DNA of 64,000 bases from Nocardia amamiensis (GTDB lineage Bacteria > Actinomycetota > Actinomycetes > Mycobacteriales > Mycobacteriaceae): the NCBI RefSeq assembly GCF_015477605.1, contig NZ_JADLQX010000004.1:62001-126000 (forward strand). The letters run 5' to 3'. The translations under genes were made by a program, and so were the position numbers. A model generated the notes under the pieces. That model worked only from the letters and a program-made list of their open reading frames with translations. It was not told the DNA's origin and did no database searches. Each line of letters begins with the position of its first letter. Position 1 is the first letter of the stretch. Below, piece by piece: positions 49,220 to 57,967 of the stretch.

Positions 49220-50148
49220 CCGTAAGTTCCGGACCCGCCGTCAGCGTCGACGGTGTCGTAAAGCGTTACGGCGAGACGACGGCGGTGGACGGCTTGACGT
49301 TCGACGTCGAACCGGCGCAGGTGCTCGCGCTGCTCGGACCGAACGGGGCGGGCAAGACCACGACGGTGGAGATGTGCGAGGGGTTCGCCGCGCCGGACGC
49401 GGGCGTGGTGCGGGTGCTCGGCTTGGACCCGGTCGCCGATTCGGAACGGCTTCGTCCCCGTATCGGCGTCATGCTGCAAGGCGGCGGCGCGTATCCGGGT
49501 GCGCGAGCGGGCGAGATGCTCGACTTGGTGGCCGCCTACTCCGCCGATCCGCTCGATCCCGACTGGCTGCTGCGCACGCTCGGTCTGCAGGACAACCGGC
49601 GCACGCCCTACCGCCGTCTCTCCGGCGGCCAGCAGCAGCGCCTCGCGCTGGCCTGCGCCCTGGTGGGCAAGCCGGAGATCGTCTTTTTGGACGAGCCGAC
49701 CGCGGGTCTGGATGCCCAGGCCAGGCTGATGGTCTGGGAGCTGATCGACGCCCTTCGCCGGGACGGCGTCACCGTGGTGCTGACCACGCACATGATGGAC
49801 GAGGCCGAGCAGCTCGCCGACCAGCTGGTGATCATCGATCACGGCCGCATCGTGGCCTCCGGCACCCCGGCCGAGGTCACGGCGCACGGAGCAGCCGGGC
49901 AGCTGCGGTTCTGCGCGCCGGCCAAACTGAATTTGGACCTGCTGAAGGCGGCGCTGCCGGAAGGCTTCGCGCCCAGGGAGACCGCGCCGGGCACGTATCT
50001 GGTGGAGGGCGAGATCACTCCGCAGGTGCTCGCGACCGTCACCGCGTGGTGCGCGCGAATGGACGTGCTGGCCACCGACATACGGATCGATCAGCGCCGT
50101 CTCGAGGACGTCTTCCTGGAACTGACCGGACGGGATTTGCGCGGATGA
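49216..50148 (+). CDS. ABC transporter ATP-binding protein
   Basis: 310 residues. Walker A is GPNGAGKTTT, the Q-loop region 'VMLQGGGAYPG', the signature LSGGQQQR and Walker B 'IVFLDEPTAGLD'. A C-terminal extension of about 80 residues is typical of DrrA-like exporters. It forms a pair with the permease overlapping its stop and corresponds to Rv1458c. GTG 49216 is set by the overlap with the mini-ORF stop. Confidence 0.94.
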   Translation: MTVSSGPAVSVDGVVKRYGETTAVDGLTFDVEPAQVLALLGPNGAGKTTTVEMCEGFAAPDAGVVRVLGLDPVADSERLRPRIGVMLQGGGAYPGARAGEMLDLVAAYSADPLDPDWLLRTLGLQDNRRTPYRRLSGGQQQRLALACALVGKPEIVFLDEPTAGLDAQARLMVWELIDALRRDGVTVVLTTHMMDEAEQLADQLVIIDHGRIVASGTPAEVTAHGAAGQLRFCAPAKLNLDLLKAALPEGFAPRETAPGTYLVEGEITPQVLATVTAWCARMDVLATDIRIDQRRLEDVFLELTGRDLRG

Positions 50149-50936
50149 GCACGCACGATTCGACCGCCAACCGCTTCGCGCCCGGCACCTTCACCCCCGC
50201 CCCGCGCCCGAGTTCGCGCGCCGCGATGATGCTCGCGCAGACCCGGCTCGAGCTGATCCTGTTGCTGCGCAACGGCGAACAGCTGCTGCTGACCATGTTC
50301 ATCCCGATCACGCTGCTGGTCGGCTTGAGCCTGCTGCCGTTCGGCGACCTGGGCACGCACCGGGTGGACACCATCGTGCCGGCGGTCATGATGGTGGCGG
50401 TGATGTCCACCGCGTTCACCGGTCAGGCCATCGCGGTCGGCTTCGACCGTCGCTACGGGGCGCTCAAGCGGCTCGGCGCGACGGCGTTGCCGCGCTGGGG
50501 CGTTATCGCGGGCAAGAGCGCGGCGGTGCTCATCGTCGTGGTGCTGCAGGCAGGCCTGCTCGGCCTCATCGGCGTCGCGCTGGGCTGGCGCCCCGAACCC
50601 GCCGGGCTGCTGCTGGGCGCCGCCGTGATCGCGCTCGGCACCGCCACCTTCGCGGCGATGGGCCTGCTGCTCGGCGGCACCCTCAAGGCCGAGGTGGTGC
50701 TCGCGCTGGCGAACATCCTGTGGTTCGTCATGCTCGGCATTTCCAGCATCGTGTTCGCCCGCGACGACCTGCCGACCGCGGTCAGCGTGCTGGCCCGGCT
50801 GGTGCCCTCCGGCGCACTGGCGGTCGCTTTGGAGGACGCGATGCGCAACAGCCTCGACTGGTTCGGCTTGTCCGTGCTCGCGGCGTGGGGCACGGTGTGC
50901 GGTGTCCTCGCGACCCGGCTGTTCCGCTTCCACTGA
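50145..50936 (+). CDS. ABC-2 type transporter permease
   Basis: 263 residues with six membrane helices ('ELILLLRNGEQLLLTMFIPI', 'VIVFARDDLPTAVS' region), of the ABC-2/DrrB class and corresponding to Rv1457c. It starts by ATGA overlap with the ATPase gene. Together with ctaA next door, this pair is conserved in mycobacteria; the substrate is unknown. Confidence 0.92.
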   Translation: MSTHDSTANRFAPGTFTPAPRPSSRAAMMLAQTRLELILLLRNGEQLLLTMFIPITLLVGLSLLPFGDLGTHRVDTIVPAVMMVAVMSTAFTGQAIAVGFDRRYGALKRLGATALPRWGVIAGKSAAVLIVVVLQAGLLGLIGVALGWRPEPAGLLLGAAVIALGTATFAAMGLLLGGTLKAEVVLALANILWFVMLGISSIVFARDDLPTAVSVLARLVPSGALAVALEDAMRNSLDWFGLSVLAAWGTVCGVLATRLFRFH

Positions 50937-50991
50937 GCCGGCCAACGACCGAATGTAGTAGACCGGGTGCGGTGGCCGGATCCCGCCGGGC

Positions 50992-50997
50992 TACCAT
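50992..50997 (+). promoter_or_regulatory. Candidate -10 hexamer of ctaA
   Basis: TACCAT lies seven bases before the GTG at 51005, with no ribosome site. Confidence 0.5.
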
Positions 50998-51004
50998 TTT
51001 CGAC

Positions 51005-51973
51005 GTGCTGTATCGCGCGTTCCTGCGACTCGTCGACAAGCTGCCGCTGCCCTCGCTCCGGGTGCAGCGCCTGATCGCGGTGGCGGTGATCCTTTCCCAG
51101 GCGGGCATCTCGGTCACCGGCGCTGTCGTTCGGGTCACCGCGTCGGGTCTCGGTTGCCCGACTTGGCCGCAGTGCTTCCCCGGCAGCTTCACGCCGGTCG
51201 CGGTGTCGGAGGTTCCGGCGATCCACCAGGCCGTCGAGTTCTCCAACCGGCTGCTCACCTTCGTCGTCTCGCTGTGCGCCGGGCTGGTCGTGCTCGCGGT
51301 GACGCGGGCGCGGCGGCGCCGCGAAGTGCTGGTGTACGCGTGGCTGATGCCCGGCGGCACGGTCGTGCAGGCGATCATCGGCGGTATCACGGTGCGCACC
51401 GGACTGCTGTGGTGGACCGTCGCGACGCACCTGCTCGCGTCCATGGTGATGGTCTGGCTCGCGGTGGTGCTCTACGCGAAGATCGGCGAACCCGACGACG
51501 GCGTCGACACCGTGCAGGCGCCCGCACCGCTGCGCTGGCTCACCGCGCTCACCGGTGTCGCGCTCGGCGCCGTCTTGATCGCGGGCACGCTGGTGACCGC
51601 CGCGGGTCCGCATGCCGGTGACAAGAGCATCGAGCGGCCCGTCGAGCGCCTGGAGGTCGAGATCGTCACGCTGGTACACCTGCACTCACAGCTGCTGGTC
51701 GGCTATCTGGCGCTGCTGATCGGCCTGGCGTTCGGCTTGTTCGCCGTCGGCATCACGCCCGCGGTGCGCACCCGGCTGTTGGTGCTGCTCGGATTGGTCT
51801 GCTCGCAGGCGCTGGTCGGTGTGGTGCAGTACTTCACCGATGTGCCCGCGGCACTGGTCGTCGTGCACGTGGGCGGGGCCGCCGCCTGCACCGCCGGTAC
51901 CGCGGCGCTCTGGGCCTCGCTGCGCACCAGGGAGCGGGTCGGCGCACCGGCCCCCGCCACGCAGGCGGCCTGA
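51005..51973 (+). CDS. ctaA: Haem A synthase
   Basis: 322 residues, eight membrane helices, COX15/CtaA family. The haem-ligand histidines are in 'PAIHQAVEFSNRLLTF', 'ATHLLASMVMVWL', 'LVHLHSQLLVGYL' and 'VVHVGGAAACTA'. A Cys pair ('LGCPTWPQCFPG') in the first loop is characteristic. It converts haem O, made by CtaB at the right end of this window, to haem A for cytochrome aa3. GTG 51005 is supported by a leaderless -10. Confidence 0.94.
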   Translation: MLYRAFLRLVDKLPLPSLRVQRLIAVAVILSQAGISVTGAVVRVTASGLGCPTWPQCFPGSFTPVAVSEVPAIHQAVEFSNRLLTFVVSLCAGLVVLAVTRARRRREVLVYAWLMPGGTVVQAIIGGITVRTGLLWWTVATHLLASMVMVWLAVVLYAKIGEPDDGVDTVQAPAPLRWLTALTGVALGAVLIAGTLVTAAGPHAGDKSIERPVERLEVEIVTLVHLHSQLLVGYLALLIGLAFGLFAVGITPAVRTRLLVLLGLVCSQALVGVVQYFTDVPAALVVVHVGGAAACTAGTAALWASLRTRERVGAPAPATQAA

Positions 51974-51987
51974 GCCACGTCCGCGGG

Positions 51988-51993
51988 TACCGT
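51988..51993 (+). promoter_or_regulatory. Candidate -10 hexamer of the aminopeptidase gene
   Basis: TACCGT lies eight bases before the GTG at 52002, with no ribosome site. Confidence 0.5.
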
Positions 51994-52001
51994 GGTCGTC
52001 C

Positions 52002-52985
52002 GTGTCCACGCCTGACTCGGAATCCGAAGCAGCCCAGCCCTTTCCCGACCTCGACCCGTACGCGCACGGGCTGCTCGACGTCGGGGACGGCCAGCGCATC
52101 TACTGGGAAACCAGCGGCAATCCGGTCGGCAAACCGGCACTGGTCGTGCACGGTGGCCCCGGTGGCGGAGGACGGCGGGGCGCGCGGAAGTCGTTCGACC
52201 CGCAGGTCTACCGGATCGTTCTGTTCGATCAGCGGGGGTGTGGGGAGAGCCTGCCACACGCCTCCGACCCCACGGCCGACATGGCGCACAACACCACCGA
52301 CCACCTGATCGCCGACATGGAACGGTTGCGCGAACACCTCGGCATCGATCGATGGCTGCTGTACGGCGGTTCCTGGGGGTCGACGCTGATTCTCGCCTAC
52401 GCCCAGCGCCACCCGGAGCGGGTCAGCGAGATCGTGCTCGTCGGAGTCACGATGACCAGGCCGGAAGAGATCGACTGGCTCTATCGCGGCGTCGCGCGGC
52501 TGCTGCCCGAGCAGTGGGAGACCTTCCGCGCCGGTGTTCCCCCCGCCGAGCGCGACGGCAACCTCGTCGAGGCTTATCGCAAGTTGATGGAAAGCACCGA
52601 CGCGGCGACGCGGGAGCTGGCGGCGCGGCGCTGGTGCGACTGGGAGGATGCGGTCATAGCCCACGAAAATCTCGGCAGCCCAGGGCAATACAGCGCCAAG
52701 CCGGACGCGGCGCAATTGGCTTTCGTGCGGATCTGCACGCATTACTTCGCCAACGCCGCCTGGCTGGCTGACGGGCAATTACTGCGGGATGCGTCCCGGC
52801 TGGCAGGCATCCCTGGCGTGCTGATCCACGGCAGGCTGGACCTCAGCGGTCCGCTGTACACGGCGTGGCAGCTGGCACAGGCCTGGCCCGACGCCGAATT
52901 GCAGGTCATCGAGGATTCCGGGCACACCGGCAGCCCGGCCATGCGCACCGCCGTCCTGCGGGCCATCGACCGGTTCGCCGGCTAG
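52002..52985 (+). CDS. pip: Proline iminopeptidase
   Basis: 327-residue alpha/beta hydrolase of peptidase family S33. The oxyanion-hole motif is 'VVHGGPGGGG', with 'FDQRGCGES', nucleophile Ser in 'YGGSWGSTL', and Asp/His late in the chain ('GRLDLSGP', 'SGHTGSPAM'). It removes N-terminal proline from peptides in the cytosol. It starts 28 bases after ctaA with its own leaderless-type promoter. Confidence 0.94.
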   Translation: MSTPDSESEAAQPFPDLDPYAHGLLDVGDGQRIYWETSGNPVGKPALVVHGGPGGGGRRGARKSFDPQVYRIVLFDQRGCGESLPHASDPTADMAHNTTDHLIADMERLREHLGIDRWLLYGGSWGSTLILAYAQRHPERVSEIVLVGVTMTRPEEIDWLYRGVARLLPEQWETFRAGVPPAERDGNLVEAYRKLMESTDAATRELAARRWCDWEDAVIAHENLGSPGQYSAKPDAAQLAFVRICTHYFANAAWLADGQLLRDASRLAGIPGVLIHGRLDLSGPLYTAWQLAQAWPDAELQVIEDSGHTGSPAMRTAVLRAIDRFAG

Positions 52986-53071
52986 GGTCCGGACTGCCGC
53001 AACGGCACATCGGCGCCGGTTATCAGGCGAGCAACCGGGTGCACACGGAAGGTCAGCCCCGTCGAAACGAA

Positions 53072-53084
53072 GGTCTTAGGTCCC
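53072..53084 (-). promoter_or_regulatory. DosR-like box upstream of the universal stress protein gene
   Basis: Minus strand GGGACCTAAGACC fits the core GGGAC-N4-G-N-CC of DosR/DevR boxes as I recall them, about 90 bases before the ATG. The outer bases of the 20-bp consensus match poorly. Confidence 0.4.
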
Positions 53085-53173
53085 TGTTATCAAGGCCCGG
53101 CGACCCCGTTGGGTGCAGGGGGTCGGCTGCAACTGTGAAGTTAAACACGTTGCACCGATCAACCGGAGAAGAG

Positions 53174-54052
53174 ATGAGCACACTCGCCGACCGTCAGTCG
53201 ATCGTCGTCGGAATCGACGGCACCGCCACCGCGCTGGCGGCCGCCCGCTGGGCTGGTGCCGTGGCGGATCGCCTGCGATCCCCTGTTGTGCTGCTCGGCG
53301 TCGCTCCCACCCTCGACTATCCGCTGACCTCGTCATCCGGGATCAACATGGTGCCCGAACTCCGGGCCGCGGCGAAGAACAAGCTGGACGAGGCCTTCGA
53401 GGCCGTGCGCGCCGATCACCCGCGGGTGGAAATCCGCCAGATCCTCGAAGACGGCATGCCCGCACGCAAGCTGATCGAGCACAGCGCCGTCGCACGCATG
53501 GTCGTCGTCGCGGCGAACTTCAGTGACCGGCTTACCACTTTGCTCCTAGGATCCACCACCCTGACGGTCGCGAACAAGGCGGCCTGCCCGGTGACGGTGT
53601 GGCGTGGCAGCACCGACCAGCCGCTGCCCGACGGGCGGCCCGTGCTGGTCGGCGTCGACGGCAGCCCCGGCAGCACCGCGGCGGTCGGCGAGGCGTTCGA
53701 GCTGGCGGCGGCGCTGGACGTCGAGGTCGTCGCCTTGCACGCCTGGAACGATCCCGACCTGCTGCAGTGGACCCCGGTGCCCGACGCCTGGGAGACGCTG
53801 GCCCAGCAGGAGGAGGAACTGCTGTCCGAGCGCATGGCCGGGTGGAGCGAGAAGTACCCGGACGTCACCGTCACGAAAGTGGTCCAGAAGAACCCGCCCG
53901 CGCAGGCGCTGCTCGAATACGCCGAGAGCACGCAGTTGGTACTGACCGGCAGCCGCGGGCACAACCGTCTCACCGGGCTCCTGGTCGGGTCGACCAGCCA
54001 GAATCTGCTGCACCACGCCCCGAGCCCGGTTGTCATCTGCCGTGAACGGTAG
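53174..54052 (+). CDS. Universal stress protein with two Usp domains
   Basis: 292 residues, two tandem UspA domains (about 1-145 and 153-292). Each starts with a 'IVVGIDG/VLVGVDGSPGS' strand. The second has the ATP-binding signature 'GSRGHNRLTGLLVGSTSQNL'; the first has the variant 'LLLGSTTLTVANKAACPVTV'. Resembles the Rv2623-type proteins of mycobacteria, many of which belong to the DosR hypoxia regulon. GGAGAAGAG precedes the ATG. Confidence 0.95.
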   Translation: MSTLADRQSIVVGIDGTATALAAARWAGAVADRLRSPVVLLGVAPTLDYPLTSSSGINMVPELRAAAKNKLDEAFEAVRADHPRVEIRQILEDGMPARKLIEHSAVARMVVVAANFSDRLTTLLLGSTTLTVANKAACPVTVWRGSTDQPLPDGRPVLVGVDGSPGSTAAVGEAFELAAALDVEVVALHAWNDPDLLQWTPVPDAWETLAQQEEELLSERMAGWSEKYPDVTVTKVVQKNPPAQALLEYAESTQLVLTGSRGHNRLTGLLVGSTSQNLLHHAPSPVVICRER

Positions 54053-54072
54053 AGCCGCAAAGCCTCGACCTC

Positions 54073-54309
54073 ATGCCCACCCAGCCACCCCCCGACGACC
54101 GCGACACGGAGCTCGCTCCACTCGCGCCGATCGCACTGGTGCTGGGCCTGGCGATGATCGTCACCGGGCTTGTCGCCGTGGTCGAAATCCCCAGGTGGAC
54201 TGTAGATTACGGCGTCATGGTGGTCGCCGCGGGTTTCCTCTACGTCGGCGTCGCCGCGCGGCTGGTGCACTGGGGTGTGGGGCAGCTGCGGAATCGGTCC
54301 GGCGACTGA
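54073..54309 (+). CDS. Small two-helix membrane protein
   Basis: 78 residues. An acidic, Pro-rich N terminus is followed by two membrane helices ('IALVLGLAMIVTGLVAVVEI', 'VMVVAAGFLYVGVAARLVHW'). It begins 21 bases after the stress-protein gene, so it may be co-transcribed. No ribosome site is visible. Function unknown. Confidence 0.6.
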   Translation: MPTQPPPDDRDTELAPLAPIALVLGLAMIVTGLVAVVEIPRWTVDYGVMVVAAGFLYVGVAARLVHWGVGQLRNRSGD

Positions 54310-54563
54310 TCCGTCGAGCGCTCAGGGTGGCAGGTACAAGCGATCGTCCTCGTCGGGGCACGGGACTGCCGCACCGTCACCTCGCGCGCCGCACACAGAC
54401 ACGAACTGCGGCGACCACGACCGAACCGGATGGCCGGAAGGTGTCCCGGGGCGGCTCGACCCACACACGAAACGACGCCGATCGGTCGGCGGGCGACGGC
54501 AGCGCGATCTGCGCACCGCCCCGGACGACCGATACATCCAGCCGGAACAGTTCGTCGAACAAG

Positions 54564-55202
54564 CCCCTTCGAGTCGGTCGGAATGAGATCACCTTCTGGC
54601 ATCTCGTCGCCTCGCCCGGGGCGGCGACGCCTCCGGACGGGCACGACCTCGGCAGAATTCTGCGGCAATACCATTCATTGCCTGACCCGTCGTTCGACCT
54701 ACCACAATGGCGTCCCCTTGTCGCCGTCCGCCAGCGCATCAACGAACAGGACGTTCTCACCGCTGGCGACAGGCAATTCCTCGAGGACAAATGCGACGAA
54801 ACCGAAGAGCTACTCGCTCAGATCGAATACCAGCTCCCGCCCGGACCCATACACGGGGACGGGTTCGTCGGTAACCTGATACCCGGATCCAACGGACCCG
54901 TCATTTGCGACTTCGACTCGGCTGCTGTTGGTCCGCGTGAATGGGACCTCGCACCAGTTGCCGTGGGACAGCTTCGGTTCCGGTACGCGACCGACTACCA
55001 CCGGCAGATAGTCGACGAGTACGGCATGGATATCACTCGGTGGCCATACTTCACCGTGCTGCGCCAACTCCGGGAACTCCAACTTGCCACCAGTGTGTTG
55101 CCGGTGCTCAAAGCAAACCCGTCGCTGGCGGGCCAATGGCAGACGCGATTCACGAGCTTCCGAGACGGTGCCAATACAGCGATTTGGACCCCGTATCGGT
55201 AG
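54564..55202 (+). pseudogene. Truncated aminoglycoside/choline-kinase-type phosphotransferase
   Basis: The frame carries the C-terminal lobe of an APH-family kinase: 'GPIHGDGFVGNLI' (catalytic HGDxxxxN loop), 'VICDFDSAAVGPREWDLAPV' and a helical end. No ATG or GTG lies before the catalytic loop in a protein-like region, and the N-terminal ATP-binding lobe cannot be found in any frame upstream. The longer open frame overlaps the preceding genes and is not protein-like. It is best read as a 5'-deleted relic; an unusual start cannot be excluded. Confidence 0.65.
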
Positions 55203-55401
55203 CGGGCGGGATGCCTCGGTGGTGCGCGACTACTGCTCGTCAACGTCCACGGTTATCGATGGACCCATGTCGTCACACACGAATCCTGTCGCGCTCGCTC
55301 CCGGCTGTCGATCGAGCCTGGCGCGGCTGCCGACCGCCTGCAGCCGACTCTCGGAGATTTCGCGGCTGAGCAGAGCCGGCAATCATGACAGTATCTAGAC
55401 C

Positions 55402-55818
55402 ATGCCGATCGCCACCAGTTCGTTCGACCATGCTCGCTTGACCGTGACCGACATCAACAGATCACGGGCCTTCTATGACGCCGTCTTCGGGTGGCCGATC
55501 GCTTGGGAGTGTCCCGCGGACGCAGACGAAGCCACACGTGAGCGATACGGATTCCTCTTCGGCGGCGTGATCTATCAGATGGGTGATGCACTGCTCGGAC
55601 TTCGCCCGGTCGCCAACGACGAGTTCGACGAAGATCGAGTAGGACTCGACCATCTCGCCTTCTCGCTTGCCACGCGGTCGGATCTCGATGCGGCGGCTAC
55701 CTTGCTCGACGAACTCGGCATCGCCCATGCGGGCGTGAAAGACCTCGGTCCCATGTACATCCTGGAATTCCGCGACCCGGACAACATCGCGCTGGAATTG
55801 GTCGTACGCAAGCAGTAA
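55402..55818 (+). CDS. VOC (glyoxalase/dioxygenase fold) family protein
   Basis: 138 residues, two beta-alpha-beta-beta-beta modules. The N-terminal 'SFDHARLTVTDINRSRAFYD' contributes His10, 'VGLDHLAFSL' His84, and 'DPDNIALELVV' Glu132 as likely metal ligands. The substrate is unknown; relatives include glyoxalase I and fosfomycin or bleomycin resistance proteins. No Shine-Dalgarno sequence is evident. Confidence 0.88.
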   Translation: MPIATSSFDHARLTVTDINRSRAFYDAVFGWPIAWECPADADEATRERYGFLFGGVIYQMGDALLGLRPVANDEFDEDRVGLDHLAFSLATRSDLDAAATLLDELGIAHAGVKDLGPMYILEFRDPDNIALELVVRKQ

Positions 55819-55894
55819 GCGCCCGCATCGGGGTGCAGGCGCGGCAGCGCAGGTGCCGCATGGGCATTGGATTCTGGCGTGACACGATAATCGC

Positions 55895-56468
55895 GTGGAC
55901 GCCAAGGGAAATCCCGTGCTGTATGCCCTCGTGACCGGCTCCCCCGCTGCCCGCGATGTCGGCACACTGGTCACGATCGCGCAGGCGGACGGATGGGAGG
56001 TCTGCGTGATCGCTTCACCCTCCGGAACCCGTTTCATCGACGTCGACGCGCTCGCGGCGCAGACGGGCTACCCCGTGCGAAGTGAGTACAAGGAACCCGG
56101 CACGCCGGATGTCCTGCCACCGCCGGACGGGATGATCGCCGCTCCGGTGACCGGTAATTCCGTCGCGAAGTGGGCCGCCGGGATCTCCGACACGCTGCCG
56201 CTCGGGCTGCTGGTCGAAGGGCTGGGCAAGGGGTTGCCGATCGTGGCGGTCCCGTATTCCAACCGCGCGCAGATGAGCTTTTCCCGCGATCCAGGACGGG
56301 ATGCGCAAACTGTCCGAGTGGGGCGTCACGGTGCTGATGGGTGACGGCGAGCCGCATGTGCCGGGAACCGGGGAGTCGCTGAGCCCCAGGTTCCCATGGC
56401 ATACGGCCTGGCAAGCACTGCTGGAACACCCACGCCGAGCCGGCGTGAACCGGCGGATGTCCAACTGA
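55895..56468 (+). pseudogene. Flavoprotein-family gene with a frameshift
   Basis: GTG start. The first about 130 codons encode a flavoprotein of the phosphopantothenoylcysteine-decarboxylase fold ('VTGSPAARDVGTLVTIAQAD', 'IAAPVTGNSVAKWAAGISDT'). At TTTTCCC (56279-56285) the frame changes. If one base is removed, the downstream sequence continues as 'AIQDGMRKLSEWGVTVLMGD' and 'SPRFPWHTAWQALLE', ending in a stop at 56468, giving about 190 residues. Unshifted, the frame stops at 56344. It may be a real mutation or a sequencing error in a homopolymer. Confidence 0.8.
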
Positions 56469-56757
56469 CCGCCGCTCTGCGGCCAGATCGGCACACCGCC
56501 GGTCAGGGTGGCGGGCGGTTGCCACCACACCCTCGGCAGCACAGACGTATTGACGTAGAACCGACGATATGGCGCTGGATGGTGACCGCATTCGCTCGCC
56601 GATGCGGCACCATTGAATCGGCGGTGGCCGCCACTATCGCTGATGGAGTTCCGGGCGACGTTGCGGGATGCGACTGCATGACGCGGTCGGTCGGCACCAC
56701 CCCCACCTAGCACCATCCAGTCAGGCGACCGGCAATGCCGGTCAGCCGGGTATGCGG

Positions 56758-57552
56758 TCAACGGGCGGCGGCGTTCGGCCCGATCCACTGGTCGAACAGC
56801 CGATCGACTGCACCGGTCGCGAGCTGGGTCGCCAGGTAGGCATTGAGCGCGGTAGCCAGGACCGAATCGTTCTTCCGCACCAACAGCACCTTGCCGAACG
56901 AGTCGAACGGCGCTTCCGGATGCAGCACTTGCAGGTCCGGATGCTGGCGGACGCGGTAGCGGCCCTCGACGGAGTCGGTGACGAACACGTCGGCGCGACC
57001 CTGTTCGATCTCGCCGAAGATCGTCAGGTTGTCCGGCCATACGGTGAGCTGCGCCTCGGGGAAGTTCTTGCGCGCGAATTCCTCGTTCGTTCCTCCGCGA
57101 TTCGCGATGACCCGTACGCCGGGACGGTTGATCTCCTCGATCGTCGAGTAGGCGGCGCCGTTCGAGCGGCGCGTGATCGGAGCCTTGCCGTCGGTGCCGT
57201 AGGTGATCGAGAAGTCGGCGAAAGCGCGGCGAGAAGGCTGGTCGGAGATGCCTCCGACGGCGATATCGCAGTTTCGCTCAGCGAAATCCGTTTTCAGGGT
57301 CGCCCACGTGATGGGAACGAACTCGATCGGACGGCCGAGCGTGGCGGCGAATCCGCGGGCGAGGTCCACGTCCACGCCGCGGTAGCCGCCGTCGGCGACC
57401 GAGTACGGCGGGTAGTCGCCCGGCGTGCAGGCGCGCAAGGCACTCGATGTGTCCTGCGCCGCCGCCGGAATCGCCACTGCGACAAGGGCGGTGCACCCGG
57501 CGACCAAGACCGCGCCGATGCGGCTCCACAGCCGCGTCATCGGGCTATGCAC
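56758..57552 (-). CDS. Exported cyclohexadienyl dehydratase-like protein (PheC type)
   Basis: 264 residues. Signal peptide about 5-32, ending in AAAQ; Cys20 in 'VAGC' could alternatively be a lipobox. The rest is a type-II substrate-binding-protein fold. The details fit periplasmic cyclohexadienyl dehydratase PheC better than an amino-acid receptor: 'TPGDYPPYSVADGGYRGVDV', 'CDIAVGGIS', 'INRPGVRVIANRGGTNEEFA' and 'PDNLTIFGEIEQGRADVFVT'. PheC turns prephenate or arogenate into phenylpyruvate or phenylalanine outside the cytoplasm. No transporter genes are adjacent. GTG 57552, three bases after the upstream stop, has GAGAAG before it; ATG 57540 is possible. Confidence 0.75.
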   Translation of the reverse strand: MHSPMTRLWSRIGAVLVAGCTALVAVAIPAAAQDTSSALRACTPGDYPPYSVADGGYRGVDVDLARGFAATLGRPIEFVPITWATLKTDFAERNCDIAVGGISDQPSRRAFADFSITYGTDGKAPITRRSNGAAYSTIEEINRPGVRVIANRGGTNEEFARKNFPEAQLTVWPDNLTIFGEIEQGRADVFVTDSVEGRYRVRQHPDLQVLHPEAPFDSFGKVLLVRKNDSVLATALNAYLATQLATGAVDRLFDQWIGPNAAAR

Positions 57553-57555
57553 CGA

Positions 57556-57906
57556 TCACTTCTCGTTGCGCGCCTTGGGGAAACGGGTCTGCTTGGCGAC
57601 CCAGCCCGCCATCTTGGCCCAGTGGCCCTTGCGGGGGGTGACGACCGAGGTGAGCTCGCGATCCCACTCGTCGGTCTCGGTGAGGCCGTCGATGGTGGCG
57701 ACCAAATCCTTCGCGGTCTCCAGGTCGGGGACGACGCGGTCGCCCAGGACGCCGTCCGCGCCGACCAGGGTCAGCCGGACGCCGGTGCGCCCGATCGGCT
57801 GGAGCACGGCCGTGGCGGAGCCGCCGTGATCGGCGACGAATCCCTTGACGGACTCCACGAGGGCGCCCGACAGCTTCGTCGGGGGCGTGGCGGTTTCAGC
57901 ACTCAT
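57556..57906 (-). CDS. Conserved hypothetical protein
   Basis: 116 residues, soluble, family not recognised. 'VKGFVADHGGSATAVLQPIG' and 'VVPDLETAKDLVATIDGLTE' suggest a small alpha/beta domain; the tail is basic. It lies between the PheC-like gene and divergent qor, as small conserved genes do in mycobacteria. ATG 57906 has TAAACT seven bases upstream, favouring a leaderless start. Confidence 0.8.
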   Translation of the reverse strand: MSAETATPPTKLSGALVESVKGFVADHGGSATAVLQPIGRTGVRLTLVGADGVLGDRVVPDLETAKDLVATIDGLTETDEWDRELTSVVTPRKGHWAKMAGWVAKQTRFPKARNEK

Positions 57907-57913
57907 GGCAGGC

Positions 57914-57919
57914 AGTTTA
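57914..57919 (-). promoter_or_regulatory. Candidate -10 hexamer, leaderless
   Basis: TAAACT on the minus strand, seven bases before the ATG at 57906. Confidence 0.5.
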
Positions 57920-57967
57920 CCGACCGGTAGGATGCGGTCCAGCGCCTCGGGTGTACAACTGAAGTTC

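Noticed and set aside
54377..54790. Minus-strand gene over the start of the phosphotransferase relic
   Set aside because: Part of it looks protein-like, but it has no ribosome site, no family resemblance and opposes a recognisable kinase motif region.
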